NCBI GenBank assembly: GCA_018333405.1
Contig: JAGXSR010000161.1
Span: 1 to 15,641, forward strand
DNA from: Dethiobacter sp.
GTDB taxonomy: Bacteria > Bacillota > Dethiobacteria > DTU022
DNA: 15,641 nucleotides
Reading direction: 5' to 3'
The notes beneath the pieces were generated by a model. That model worked only from the letters and a program-made list of their open reading frames with translations, was not told the DNA's origin and ran no database searches. The first letter of the stretch is position 1. Each line of letters starts with the position of its first letter. Both the position numbers and the translations under genes were made by a program. Below are positions 1 to 7,200 of the stretch, one piece after another.

Positions 1-1
1 C

Positions 2-226
2 ACGCCGTTTTTCCAGGGTTACCGGCCGCAGTTTTACTTCCGGACCACTGATGTGACCGGGACTATTGATTTGCCGGAAGGTGTGGAGATGGTGATGCCC
101 GGGGACAATATCAATATGGAGATCGACTTGATTACCCCCATCGCCATCGAAGAAGGACTGCGCTTCGCCATTCGCGAAGGCGGCCGCACCGTCGGCGCCG
201 GCGTAGTCACCGGTATCATCAAGTAA
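2..226 (+). CDS. tuf: Elongation factor Tu, C-terminal part (5' truncated by window edge)
   Basis: This is the last 74 residues of EF-Tu, the GTPase that delivers aminoacyl-tRNA to the ribosome in the cytoplasm. The reading frame is open from the first complete codon to TAA at 224-226. It covers most of domain III, the barrel that contacts tRNA and EF-Ts, with the family signatures GYRPQFYFRTTDVTG, EGVEMVMPGDN and GLRFAIREGGRTVGAGVV. Codons are rich in C-ending triplets (about 32 of 74), very unlike the tuf start at the other end of the window. A GC-rich hairpin follows 15 bp after the stop, so the gene probably ends its transcript here, with rpmG-secE-nusG downstream. The identification is certain; the start, domains I-II and the true upstream neighbour lie outside the window. 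Confidence 0.97.
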   Translation, partial: TPFFQGYRPQFYFRTTDVTGTIDLPEGVEMVMPGDNINMEIDLITPIAIEEGLRFAIREGGRTVGAGVVTGIIK

Positions 227-241
227 GATGAGTAAATTTAG

Positions 242-263
242 GGGGTGGGCAAGTGCCCGCCCC
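242..263 (+). terminator. GC-rich hairpin after tuf, possible terminator
   Basis: GGGGTGGGC (242-250) pairs with GCCCGCCCC (255-263) across a 4-nt AAGT loop, giving nine pairs of which one is a T-G wobble. The position just after the tuf stop fits an intrinsic terminator. The 3' flank (TGTAAATCG) lacks a real U tract, so termination may be weak, or the stem may mainly protect the mRNA 3' end. Confidence 0.5.
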
Positions 264-290
264 TGTAAATCGAGAATCACCGCTTATTTA

Positions 291-319
291 TTGCATTATG
301 GGAAGAACTATGATAGATT
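291..319 (+). promoter_or_regulatory. Weak candidate promoter ahead of rpmG
   Basis: TTGCAT (291-296) and TAGATT (314-319) are separated by 17 bp in the AT-rich gap between tuf and rpmG. Matches to the sigma-A consensus are only 3/6 and 4/6. A separate TATGAT at 309-314 has no good -35 partner. A promoter here is expected from the hairpin upstream, but the boxes themselves are poor. Confidence 0.3.
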
Positions 320-343
320 GTTATTTATGACGGCTACAGGGTA

Positions 344-351
344 GGGGGGGG
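344..351 (+). promoter_or_regulatory. Poly-G Shine-Dalgarno of rpmG
   Basis: A run of eight G residues directly after a TA sits 4 nt before the rpmG ATG at 356. It is the only purine-rich stretch available as ribosome-binding site and replaces the usual AGGAGG seen at most genes of this window. Confidence 0.6.
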
Positions 352-355
352 AACA

Positions 356-505
356 ATGCGGGTCACCATTCATTTGGCTTGTACAACGTGTCAGGAGCGG
401 AATTATTCCAGCCGGAAAAACAAAAAAAATAACCCTGAACGTTTGGAGATCAAGAAATATTGCTCTCGCTGTAAAGAGCATACTGTGCATAAGGAAACTA
501 AGTAG
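356..505 (+). CDS. rpmG: 50S ribosomal protein L33, zinc-binding form
   Basis: This 49-residue protein starts MRVTIHLACTTCQERNY and ends KEHTVHKETK. L33 is a small protein of the large subunit near the E-site. Two CxxC pairs (residues 9/12 and 36/39) are the zinc ribbon of the Zn-containing (C+) L33 type. The ATG at 356 is chosen because it follows the G-rich ribosome-binding site and gives the normal family length. It lies 45 bp before secE, the usual rpmG-secE-nusG order in Firmicutes and many other bacteria. In Bacillus, C+ and C- L33 forms are swapped with zinc supply; whether a C- paralogue exists here cannot be seen. Identification is secure from the motif pattern, length and context. 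Confidence 0.96.
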   Translation: MRVTIHLACTTCQERNYSSRKNKKNNPERLEIKKYCSRCKEHTVHKETK

Positions 506-550
506 TTCAGCGTTTAAATTATGCGTTTATCCTGAGGAAGGGTAAAAAAG

Positions 551-745
551 ATGAAGCGATTTATGCAGCGGCTTATAAAATATTTTCGTGATATCCGGGT
601 TGAATTAAAAAAAGTACATTGGCCCACAAAGCGGGAATTTGTCGTTTTTACCGGTATTGTGCTCAGCATGGTAGTTGTTATCGGCTTGTTATTCTGGGGC
701 CTGGATACGGTTTTCCTGGCTGTGCTGCAGATGATCATCCGCTAA
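551..745 (+). CDS. secE: Preprotein translocase subunit SecE
   Basis: A 64-residue membrane protein that clamps the two halves of SecY in the SecYEG protein-export channel. The N-terminal amphipathic cytoplasmic part (about residues 1-29) carries the hallmark VELKKVHWPTKRE. One hydrophobic span follows at about residues 31-56. This is the short single-span form typical of Gram-positive and most other bacteria, rather than the three-span form of E. coli. The ATG has a GAGGAAGGG-type ribosome-binding site at 534-542. It sits between rpmG and nusG as in most bacteria, probably co-transcribed with both. Confidence 0.97.
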   Translation: MKRFMQRLIKYFRDIRVELKKVHWPTKREFVVFTGIVLSMVVVIGLLFWGLDTVFLAVLQMIIR

Positions 746-778
746 TCCCGTTTAGGTTTGTAAAGGAGTGTGACCACA

Positions 779-784
779 GGGAGG
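779..784 (+). promoter_or_regulatory. Distant Shine-Dalgarno of nusG
   Basis: GGGAGG at 779-784 is the closest purine-rich site to the nusG ATG at 805, leaving a 20-nt spacer where 5-10 nt is normal. A second AAAGGAG at 762-768 is farther still. An in-frame TAA at 787-789 rules out an earlier start. AGGG (778-781) can pair with CCCT (791-794), which would shorten the effective distance. Confidence 0.45.
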
Positions 785-804
785 ACTAAACCCTTTCTGC
801 CGCC

Positions 805-1365
805 ATGAACATTGATAGTATTGGTACCGTGGAAACTGAAGTTCGAAAAAACTGGTATGTTATTCATACCTATGCCGGCTATGAAAAGAGGGTAAAAACA
901 AACCTCGAACGCCGGGTTGAGTCCATGGATATGAGAGAAAGAATATTTCGCGTAATGGTGCCTACAGAGAAAGAGATCACCAGCAAGGGCGGCCAAAAAA
1001 AGGTAGTGGAAAAGAAAGTGTTTCCCGGTTATGTCCTGGTGGAGATGGTTATGGAAGACGAGTCATGGTACGTGGTGCGAAATACTCCTGGTGTTACAGG
1101 GTTTGTCGGACCCGGATCCAAACCGGTTCCGCTGACTGAAAAAGAGATTACGCATATTTTACGCTCCATGGGTATTGTGGAAGGGAAGCCGCGTATTGAT
1201 TTTGATGTAAAACAAGTAGTCCGGGTGATCAGCGGTCCATTTAAGAATTTTGAAGGAACCGTTGAGGAAATCAATCGGGAAAAAGGCACCTTGAAAGTTT
1301 ACGTTTCCATGTTCGGCAGGGAAACACCGGTTGAGTTGGAATTTCACCAAGTGGAAAAATACTAA
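805..1365 (+). CDS. nusG: Transcription termination/antitermination factor NusG
   Basis: NusG binds the clamp of RNA polymerase, modulates pausing and couples transcription to translation or Rho. The 186-residue protein has an NGN domain from about residue 16 (KNWYVIHTYAGYE), including VFPGYVLVEM (72-81) and the NTPGVTGFVG loop (93-102). A C-terminal KOW domain from about residue 138 (VVRVISGPFKNFEGTV) ends at residue 186. The first ~14 residues are an unconserved extension. The ATG at 805 is the first possible in-frame start after TAA at 787-789; a GTG at 829 would also leave the whole NGN domain but has no ribosome-binding site. Translation signals are odd because the nearest Shine-Dalgarno is 20 nt away. 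Position between secE and rplK is standard. Confidence 0.96.
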   Translation: MNIDSIGTVETEVRKNWYVIHTYAGYEKRVKTNLERRVESMDMRERIFRVMVPTEKEITSKGGQKKVVEKKVFPGYVLVEMVMEDESWYVVRNTPGVTGFVGPGSKPVPLTEKEITHILRSMGIVEGKPRIDFDVKQVVRVISGPFKNFEGTVEEINREKGTLKVYVSMFGRETPVELEFHQVEKY

Positions 1366-1550
1366 GCAAAGCTATCGAAACTCTGAGCATAAGAGGAAAC
1401 GCAGAAATATAACACCTGGAATCTAAATGAAGATAGGAATAAGCACCCGGCGAGAGGTTTTTATTGACTGCAGGAAGAGATATGAGCCGTTAGCCTAAAC
1501 ATAGATCATCATTCAATAAGCCCGGTTTAGCAGCAAGGAGGAGATTACTG
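1366..1550 (+). other. nusG-rplK intergenic leader
   Basis: A 185-bp gap without a plausible gene. TTGACT at 1464-1469 resembles a -35 box, but no acceptable -10 lies 16-18 bp downstream. CTAAAC (1495-1500) can pair with GTTTAG (1525-1530) across a loop of 24 nt, close to the rplK ribosome-binding site AAGGAGGAG (1535-1543). In E. coli, L1 represses rplKA by binding this leader; a similar site may exist here, but I cannot identify the L1-binding fold. No terminator is seen. Confidence 0.4.
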
Positions 1551-1982
1551 ATGCCCAAGAAGAAGAAAAAAATAGGCTTTGCCAAATTGCAGATTCCCGC
1601 AGGTAAAGCGACACCTGCCCCCCCGGTCGGGCCTGCCTTAGGTCAGCACGGAGTCAATATTATGGCTTTTTGCAAAGAATTTAATGAGCGTACCGCCGGC
1701 GAGGGCGGGTTAATTATTCCGGTGGAGATTACTGTCTATGACGACCGTTCCTTTACTTTTATTACCAAAACGCCTCCGGCTGCAGTGTTGCTCAAGAAAA
1801 TGGCAGGTTTGGATAAAGCGTCCAAAGAGCCCAACCGGGTAAAGGTGGCGACAATATCCAGGGATAAGGTTATGGAGATAGCCAAACAAAAAATGGTGGA
1901 TTTAAACGCCAACGACCTGGAAGCGGCCGCGCGGATTATTGAGGGGACAGCGCGCAGCATGGGGATAGTGGTGGAGAAATAA
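1551..1982 (+). CDS. rplK: 50S ribosomal protein L11
   Basis: L11 builds the GTPase-associated centre with 23S rRNA helices 43-44 and is needed for factor binding and for RelA-type stringent sensing. The 143-residue length is normal. The N-terminal domain shows LQIPAGKATPAPPVGPALGQ (residues 13-32), the proline-rich hinge surface used by thiostrepton-class antibiotics. The C-terminal RNA-binding domain (about 75-143) includes KTPPAAVLLKK. The ATG follows AAGGAGGAG at 1535-1543 with a 7-nt spacer. It is paired with rplA 61 bp downstream, the conserved L11-L1 operon. Confidence 0.97.
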   Translation: MPKKKKKIGFAKLQIPAGKATPAPPVGPALGQHGVNIMAFCKEFNERTAGEGGLIIPVEITVYDDRSFTFITKTPPAAVLLKKMAGLDKASKEPNRVKVATISRDKVMEIAKQKMVDLNANDLEAAARIIEGTARSMGIVVEK

Positions 1983-2043
1983 ATAATACGTGGGAGAGCC
2001 GCGCTTTGAGCCGCTCGCCATAACCACAGGAGGTTAATGTTTA

Positions 2044-2760
2044 ATGACGCAACACGGGAAAAGATATCAGGATGCGCGTAGCAATATTGACCGGGACCGG
2101 TACTACGATCCCGAAGAAGCGCTAAAGCTGGTGAAGAGTCTGAGCCAGACCAAATTTGATGAAACCGTGGAGCTGGCTGTCCGCCTTGGCGTTAATCCGA
2201 AGCATGCAGATCAGCAGGTCAGGGGAGGCGTAGTCCTTCCTCACGGCACCGGAAAAAAAGTCCGGGTGCTGGTTTTTACTAAGGGCGAAAAATTGAAAGA
2301 GGCGGAAGTGGCTGGAGCGGATATTGTCGGCGGTGAGGACCTGGTTGCTAAAATTCAGACTGGCTGGCTGGATTTTGATGTGGCGGTGGCCACGCCTGAT
2401 ATGATGGGTGCGGTTGGTAAGCTGGGGAAGATTTTAGGCCCCCGGGGGATGATGCCCAACCCTAAGAGCGGTACGGTTACCTTTGATGTAGCTAAGGCCA
2501 TATCCGAAATTAAAGCCGGAAAAGTAGAATTCAGAACCGATAAGGCCGGCAATATTCACGTGCCGATCGGGAAAGTATCCTTTGAAGCGGATATGCTGCG
2601 GGATAATTTCTTTATGGTAATCGAGGCTTTACTTAAAGCCAGGCCTCCGGCCGCTAAAGGGCAATATATCCGCAATGTTGCGGTCAGTTCGAGCATGGGA
2701 CCAGGGATTAGAATAGCATCTTTGAAAGCGGCAACTCTGGGAAAACAGGGGATTAAATAG
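2044..2760 (+). CDS. rplA: 50S ribosomal protein L1
   Basis: L1 forms the mobile stalk that guides deacylated tRNA out of the E-site, and in many bacteria it represses its own L11-L1 mRNA. The 238-residue protein shows the two-domain L1 fold by sequence: KFDETVELAVRLGV (about 37-50), GGVVLPHGTGKKVRVLVF (about 60-77), ATPDMMGAVGKLGKILGPRG (about 116-135) in the inserted domain, and the C-terminal VSSSMGPGIRI. ATG at 2044 follows AGGAGG (2028-2033) with a 10-nt spacer. An ATG at 2037 is closer to it but opens only a short out-of-frame reading. Downstream lies the L10 leader. Confidence 0.97.
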   Translation: MTQHGKRYQDARSNIDRDRYYDPEEALKLVKSLSQTKFDETVELAVRLGVNPKHADQQVRGGVVLPHGTGKKVRVLVFTKGEKLKEAEVAGADIVGGEDLVAKIQTGWLDFDVAVATPDMMGAVGKLGKILGPRGMMPNPKSGTVTFDVAKAISEIKAGKVEFRTDKAGNIHVPIGKVSFEADMLRDNFFMVIEALLKARPPAAKGQYIRNVAVSSSMGPGIRIASLKAATLGKQGIK

Positions 2761-2789
2761 GAACTGTTAAAATAATGTTAATACTGATT

Positions 2790-2918
2790 ATCCGTAGACA
2801 GCAGGTCTAAGAATAGGTAATGGCATTATGCCGCCTGCTTGAGGATAGATTGAACCTAAGAGTATGTATGTACAAAAGGTCTTTCTATCTGCGGAAGGCC
2901 TTTAATTATTTACCAGGT
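2790..2918 (+). ncRNA. Ribosomal protein L10 leader (autoregulatory mRNA element)
   Basis: The 177-bp gap before rplJ contains the hallmarks of the L10 leader known from Firmicutes and other bacteria, where the L10(L12)4 complex binds its own mRNA. AGCAGG (2800-2805) pairs with CCTGCT (2834-2839), enclosing a small GGCA/TGCC hairpin (2822-2825 with 2829-2832). An 11-bp terminator-like stem follows at 2875-2903. The ribosome-binding site AGGAGG (2921-2926) comes right after. Recognition is by memory of the motif order and position; a covariance-model search would settle its exact limits. Confidence 0.75.
2875..2912 (+). terminator. Attenuator hairpin of the L10 leader
   Basis: AAAGGTCTTTC (2875-2885) pairs with GGAAGGCCTTT (2893-2903) across the 7-nt loop TATCTGC, eleven pairs with two G-T wobbles. 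An A/T-rich tail (AATTATTTA) follows. It stands before the rplJ Shine-Dalgarno, as expected for a conditional terminator controlling rplJL by L10-L12 level. Confidence 0.65.
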
Positions 2919-2937
2919 GAAGGAGGTGAAAATATAG

Positions 2938-3462
2938 TTGAGTACCCGGAAGAAAAAAGAACAAGCCGTAGAGGATGTAGCTCTGGAGCTGAAACATGCG
3001 GAACTGATTGTGGTTACCGATTACCGCGGCCTTAAGGTCAGCAGCATCACCACTTTGCGTCGCCAGTTGCGGGAAGAGCAATGCCGTTATCGGGTATCGA
3101 AAAATACTCTGGCCAAACTGGCCTGCCGTAGAATAGGTTTAGAACAACTGGAGCAATTTCTGGAAGGACCCACGGCTATTGCTTATACCAGTTCGGATCC
3201 AGTCAGCGCGGCCAAGGTTTTGTTAAAATTTGGCAAAGACTTCGAGGCGCTTACATTTAAAGGCGGGCTGTTAAAGGGACAGGTTATCACACCGGATCAG
3301 CTGATCGCTTTGGGTGATATACCGCCGAAAGAGGTGCTGCTGGCCCAAGTCTGCAGTGGGTTCCAGGCGCCGATTTTCGGTCTGTTCTATGTTTTGCAGG
3401 GTAATCTCCGCGCTTTGGTCTATGCCTTGGAGGCGGTGCGGGCTAAAAAAGAACCGGCTTAA
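2938..3462 (+). CDS. rplJ: 50S ribosomal protein L10
   Basis: L10 anchors the L7/L12 dimers to the ribosomal stalk base. The 174-residue protein has the N-terminal rRNA/L11-binding globular domain (VTDYRGLKVSSITTLRRQLR at about 28-47, YRVSKNTLAKLA at about 52-63, FLEGPTAIAY at about 75-84). The C-terminal helix that binds L12 N-termini is at about 145-174. The start is TTG at 2938, 11 nt after AGGAGG (2921-2926); no ATG or GTG gives the family N-terminus. The rare start codon may keep expression low relative to L12, which needs several copies per stalk. It is preceded by the L10 leader and followed 30 bp later by rplL. Confidence 0.96.
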   Translation: MSTRKKKEQAVEDVALELKHAELIVVTDYRGLKVSSITTLRRQLREEQCRYRVSKNTLAKLACRRIGLEQLEQFLEGPTAIAYTSSDPVSAAKVLLKFGKDFEALTFKGGLLKGQVITPDQLIALGDIPPKEVLLAQVCSGFQAPIFGLFYVLQGNLRALVYALEAVRAKKEPA

Positions 3463-3492
3463 AAATATTAACAAACTTAAAGGAGAAGAACC

Positions 3493-3867
3493 ATGATGTC
3501 TAAAGTTGATGAAGTACTGTCAATCGTTAAAGGGATGACCGTGTTGGAGCTTTCCGAGCTGGTCAAAGCGCTGGAGAAAGAATTCGGCGTCAGCGCCGCC
3601 GCTCCCATGGCTACCGCTGCCCCAGTTGCTGCTGAAGCAGTTGTGGAAGAAGAGCAGGATGAATTTGATGTAATCCTGACCGGTTCCGGAGAGAAGAAAA
3701 TTCAGGTGATCAAAGTAGTGCGTGAGCTGACCGGGTTAGGTCTTAAAGAAGCCAAAGATCTGGTTGACGGTGCTCCCAACCCTGTAAAGGAAAAAGTGAG
3801 CAAAGAAGAAGCCGAAGCTGTAAAAGCCAAAATAGAAGAAGCCGGCGGCTCTGTCACTCTGAAGTAA
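3493..3867 (+). CDS. rplL: 50S ribosomal protein L7/L12
   Basis: L7/L12 is the multi-copy stalk protein that recruits EF-G and EF-Tu and stimulates their GTPase activity. The 124-residue form has an N-terminal dimerisation domain (about 1-34), an alanine-rich flexible hinge (about 35-50) and the C-terminal factor-binding domain with KVVRELTGLGLKEAKDLVD. Two adjacent ATGs (3493, 3496) are possible; GGAG at 3482-3485 fits either, and the protein differs by one residue. It is followed at once by a perfect terminator hairpin, a common way to lower transcription into rpoBC relative to the ribosomal protein genes. Confidence 0.97.
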   Translation: MMSKVDEVLSIVKGMTVLELSELVKALEKEFGVSAAAPMATAAPVAAEAVVEEEQDEFDVILTGSGEKKIQVIKVVRELTGLGLKEAKDLVDGAPNPVKEKVSKEEAEAVKAKIEEAGGSVTLK

Positions 3868-3875
3868 ACCGCTCT

Positions 3876-3910
3876 GTCCGGCCGCCCAATCGCGGCCGGA
3901 CCTTCATTTT
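3876..3910 (+). terminator. Intrinsic (probably partial) terminator between rplL and rpoB
   Basis: GTCCGGCCGC (3876-3885) and GCGGCCGGAC (3892-3901) form a perfect 10-bp stem with the 6-nt loop CCAATC, followed by CTTCATTTT. It lies 8 bp after the rplL stop. The tail is broken by CTTCA, so readthrough to rpoB is possible, as for the known rplL-rpoB attenuator of E. coli. Confidence 0.85.
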
Positions 3911-4004
3911 CAGGATAGACTTAATGCCGCCGCAAATGCTTTCAGATCAAGGTAAATTAATCTTGTAATGTAATATGTTGGTTGATGTAATCTAAATTAT
4001 TTTA

Positions 4005-4033
4005 TTGACAATAGCCATTTCTTATGGTAATGT
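4005..4033 (+). promoter_or_regulatory. Candidate sigma-A promoter P1 for rpoBC
   Basis: A perfect -35 TTGACA (4005-4010) is followed after exactly 17 bp by TAATGT (4028-4033). The -10 matches only 3/6 but is preceded by TGG, an extended -10 (TGn). Transcription would start near 4040, inside the inverted repeat CTAGATGTCTAG. It stands downstream of the rplL terminator, so it could supply rpoBC independently. Confidence 0.6.
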
Positions 4034-4109
4034 TCCTAGATGTCTAGTGCTGCCACGGATGCTGCGCTGAATATTAAAGTCTTCAGAATAAACTGTATAC
4101 CCAAAAGGA

Positions 4110-4115
4110 TATAAT
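4110..4115 (+). promoter_or_regulatory. Candidate second -10 box (P2) for rpoBC
   Basis: A perfect TATAAT, but the hexamer 17 bp upstream (AATAAA at 4087-4092) is not a credible -35, and there is no TG extension. The case for it rests on the sequence just downstream, CTAGAATGTCT, which repeats the one following the P1 -10 box. Confidence 0.35.
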
Positions 4116-4203
4116 ACTAGAATGTCTGTCTATTTTTAACGAGCTAGCAATGTTGACCGGTTTTTATTTTTAAACCCAGGATTAAGGGGAGTGATTTCTT
4201 TTA

Positions 4204-7200
4204 ATGTTTACAACTGTAGCGGCAGGCAAAAGAGAGCGTCGCAGTTATGCCAGGATTAGTGAAGCGCTGGATTTGCCAAACCTGATTGAGGTACAGAAAA
4301 GTTCCTATGACTGGTTTTTGAGCCACGGTCTTCGGGAAACATTTCAAGACATCTCTCCGATCACCGATATTACCGGCAATTTAGTACTGGAATTTTTTGA
4401 TTATAGCCTAGGTGAACCGAAATATTCGGTCGAGGATTGCAAAGAGCGAGATGCAACTTACTCCGTTCCGCTGAAAGTCAAGGTGCGCCTGGTCTATCAA
4501 GAAACCGGTGAAGTGAAAGAACAGGAAGTATTTATGGGCGATTTTCCCAAGATGACCGAAAACGGCACATTCATTATTAATGGGGCTGAACGGGTCATCG
4601 TCAGTCAGCTGGTTCGATCACCAGGAGTATATTTTGATCGTCAGACGGATCCCACCGGCGCTACAGGTAAGGAACTAGTCACCGCAACAATCATCCCCAA
4701 TCGGGGGACCTGGCTGGAATTTGAAAGCGATATCAGCGATCATATTTATGTGCGTGTGGACCGGACCCGGAAAATCCCTGTTTCCGTACTGCTGAGGTCC
4801 ATTGGCTACGGTAGCAGCCAGGAAATCCTTAATCTGTTTGACCACGATCCGCGCATCCTCGGAGTATTGGAAAAAGATCATACTGATTCTATAGAATCGG
4901 CGCTACTGGAGATATATAAGCGTTTGCGGCCGGGAGAACCTTTGAATGTAGAGAACGCCCGCAACCTGTTTGATTCACTTTTCTTTGACAGCAAGCGTTA
5001 TGATTTTGCCCACGTGGGCCGCTTTAAAGTGAACAAGAGACTTTCGTTAGTGAACCGTCTGGTCAACCTGCAGCTGGCCGAAGATGTGCTGGATCCTGTA
5101 TCCGACGAACTGCTGTGTCCGGCCGGAACCTTTGTGGATGAAAAGGCAGCGATTAAGATGCAGGAGCGCAACGTCACAAGGGTGCGCGTTCTGTACCATG
5201 ACAAGCCTGTACAGATTATCAGCAACGGCAGCATTAGCCTGGGTGAAAAACATCTGGTGAAGGAAGACGTGGTGGCCACAGTCAACTGTATCCTTAACCT
5301 GATGGATTATGTGGGTCAAGTTGATGATATCGATCATTTGGGTAACCGACGACTGCGCAGTGTCGGGGAGCTTTTACAAAACCAGTTTCGAATCGGTCTC
5401 TCGCGGATGGAGCGGGTGGTCCGTGAGCGGATGACCATTCAGGATGTGGAGGCGGTTACACCGCAGGCGCTGATCAACATCCGCCCGGTGATCGCCTCGA
5501 TCAAAGAATTTTTCGGCAGCAGTCAGTTGTCGCAGTTTATGGATCAGACTAATCCGCTGGCGGAGCTTACTCACAAGCGCCGTTTGAGCGCCCTTGGTCC
5601 CGGCGGTTTAAGCCGGGAGCGGGCCGGTTTTGATGTGCGCGATGTGCATCACTCTCACTACGGGCGAGTTTGTCCCATCGAGACTCCGGAAGGGCCAAAT
5701 ATCGGTTTAATCGGGTCGCTCAGTACTTATGCCAGAATTAACCAATATGGTTTTATCGAGACTCCTTACCAAAAGGTTTCCAAGAAAGAAGGTCGGGTTA
5801 CTTCGGAAATTGTTTATTTGACCGCGGATGACGAAGATAAATACGTTATCGCTCAAGCCAACGCTGAGATTGGTGATCACGGGGTATTTAAGAGCAACCG
5901 GGTTGTCTGCCGCTATCAATATGATACGGTGTTACGCCATCCCGGCGATGTGGATTTCATGGATGTTTCCCCTAAGCAACTGGTCAGCGTGGCGACTGCG
6001 CTCATTCCCTTCCTGGAAAATGACGACGCCAACCGAGCTCTGATGGGGGCTAATATGCAAAGACAGGCGATTCCACTTCTGCGTACGGAAGCGCCGCTAG
6101 TGGGGACAGGGTTGGAACATAAAGCGGCTCTGGACTCCGGTTCTGTAGCCATCTGCCGGAGCGACGGGGAAGTGATTCGGGTTACCAGCAATGAAATTGT
6201 TGTTCGACGAGATCAGGATCGGGAAGGTCCTAATAACCGCATCAACGGGCGGACAGGCGAGATGCTTGATATAGTAAGGATTCCGGGTATTGCCGCCGGA
6301 GCCGATATCTATTATCTGCAAAAATTTAAGCGCTCCAACCAGGGCACCTGTGTTAATCAGCAGCCCATTGTGATCAAAGGACAAAAAGTGAAAGCCGGAG
6401 ACATAATTGCTGACGGCCCTTGTATCAACCATGGCGAAATGGCTCTGGGACGCAATATCCTCGTAGCTTTCCTCCCCTGGGAGGGTTATAACTACGAAGA
6501 TGCCATTCTGCTCAGTGAAAAATTAGTTAAAGAGGATGTGTTTACCTCAATTCATATTGAAGAATACGAATCTGAGGCTCGTGACACCAAGTTAGGCCCG
6601 GAAGAAATAACCCGCGATATCCCCAATGTCGGTGAAGAAGCCTTGCGCGATCTTGATGCTCGCGGGATAATACGCATCGGGGCAGAAGTGCGAGCCGGGG
6701 ATATTCTGGTCGGTAAGGTAACCCCCAAAGGAGAAACAGAGCTGACGGCGGAAGAGCGCCTGCTCCGGGCCATTTTTGGGGAAAAAGCCCGCGAGGTCAG
6801 AGATACCTCGCTGCGTGTGCCTCACGGTGAATCGGGCATTGTGGTGGATGTCAAGGTTTTTAACCGCGAAGAAGGAGACGAACTGTCTCCTGGTGTAAAC
6901 CAGCTGGTCAGGGTTTGCGTGGCTCAGAAGCGGAAAATTTCTGAAGGAGATAAAATGGCCGGCCGCCACGGAAACAAGGGTGTAATCGCCCGTATCCTTC
7001 CTGAAGAAGATCTGCCTTTTCTGCCTGATGGTACTTCTGTAGAAATTGTTCTGAATCCCTTAGGGGTCCCTTCCCGGATGAATATCGGCCAGATCCTGGA
7101 AACTCATCTCGGTTGGGCGGCTAAAGCCTTAGGGATTTATATCGCTTCACCTGTATTTGACGGGGCTACGGAAGACGATGTATTCGCCGCCCTCAGGGAG

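Larger units (their letters stand above)
3911..4203 (+). other. rplL-rpoB control region
   Basis: This stretch of nearly 300 bp (336 bp from the rplL stop to rpoB) has no plausible gene. In Bacillus a methyltransferase gene occupies this place; here there is none. It is AT-rich and holds two candidate promoters (-10 boxes at 4028-4033 and 4110-4115), a short perfect inverted repeat CTAGA-TG-TCTAG (4036-4047), a related CTAGAATGTCT (4117-4127), and the rpoB ribosome-binding site AAGGGGAG (4184-4191). GGTTT (4159-4163) and AAACC (4172-4176) could make a weak 5-bp stem. Confidence 0.6.

Noticed and set aside
1464..1496. Promoter from TTGACT in the nusG-rplK gap
   Set aside because: No acceptable -10 hexamer at 16-18 bp; TATGAG is 11 bp away and TAGCCT is 21 bp away.
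2820..3035. 71-codon + frame starting in the L10 leader and overlapping rplJ
   Set aside because: It crosses the leader hairpins and continues in the wrong frame through the conserved L10 N-terminus; no good ribosome-binding site.
3911..4203. Possible remnant of the methyltransferase gene found here in Bacillus
   Set aside because: No frame of useful length and no methyltransferase motif; the DNA is AT-rich and promoter-like.
5515..5600. Possible rifampicin-resistance substitutions in rpoB
   Set aside because: The pocket reads as wild type at the main positions (D447, H457, S462); small differences such as L461 for Ile are ordinary lineage variation.
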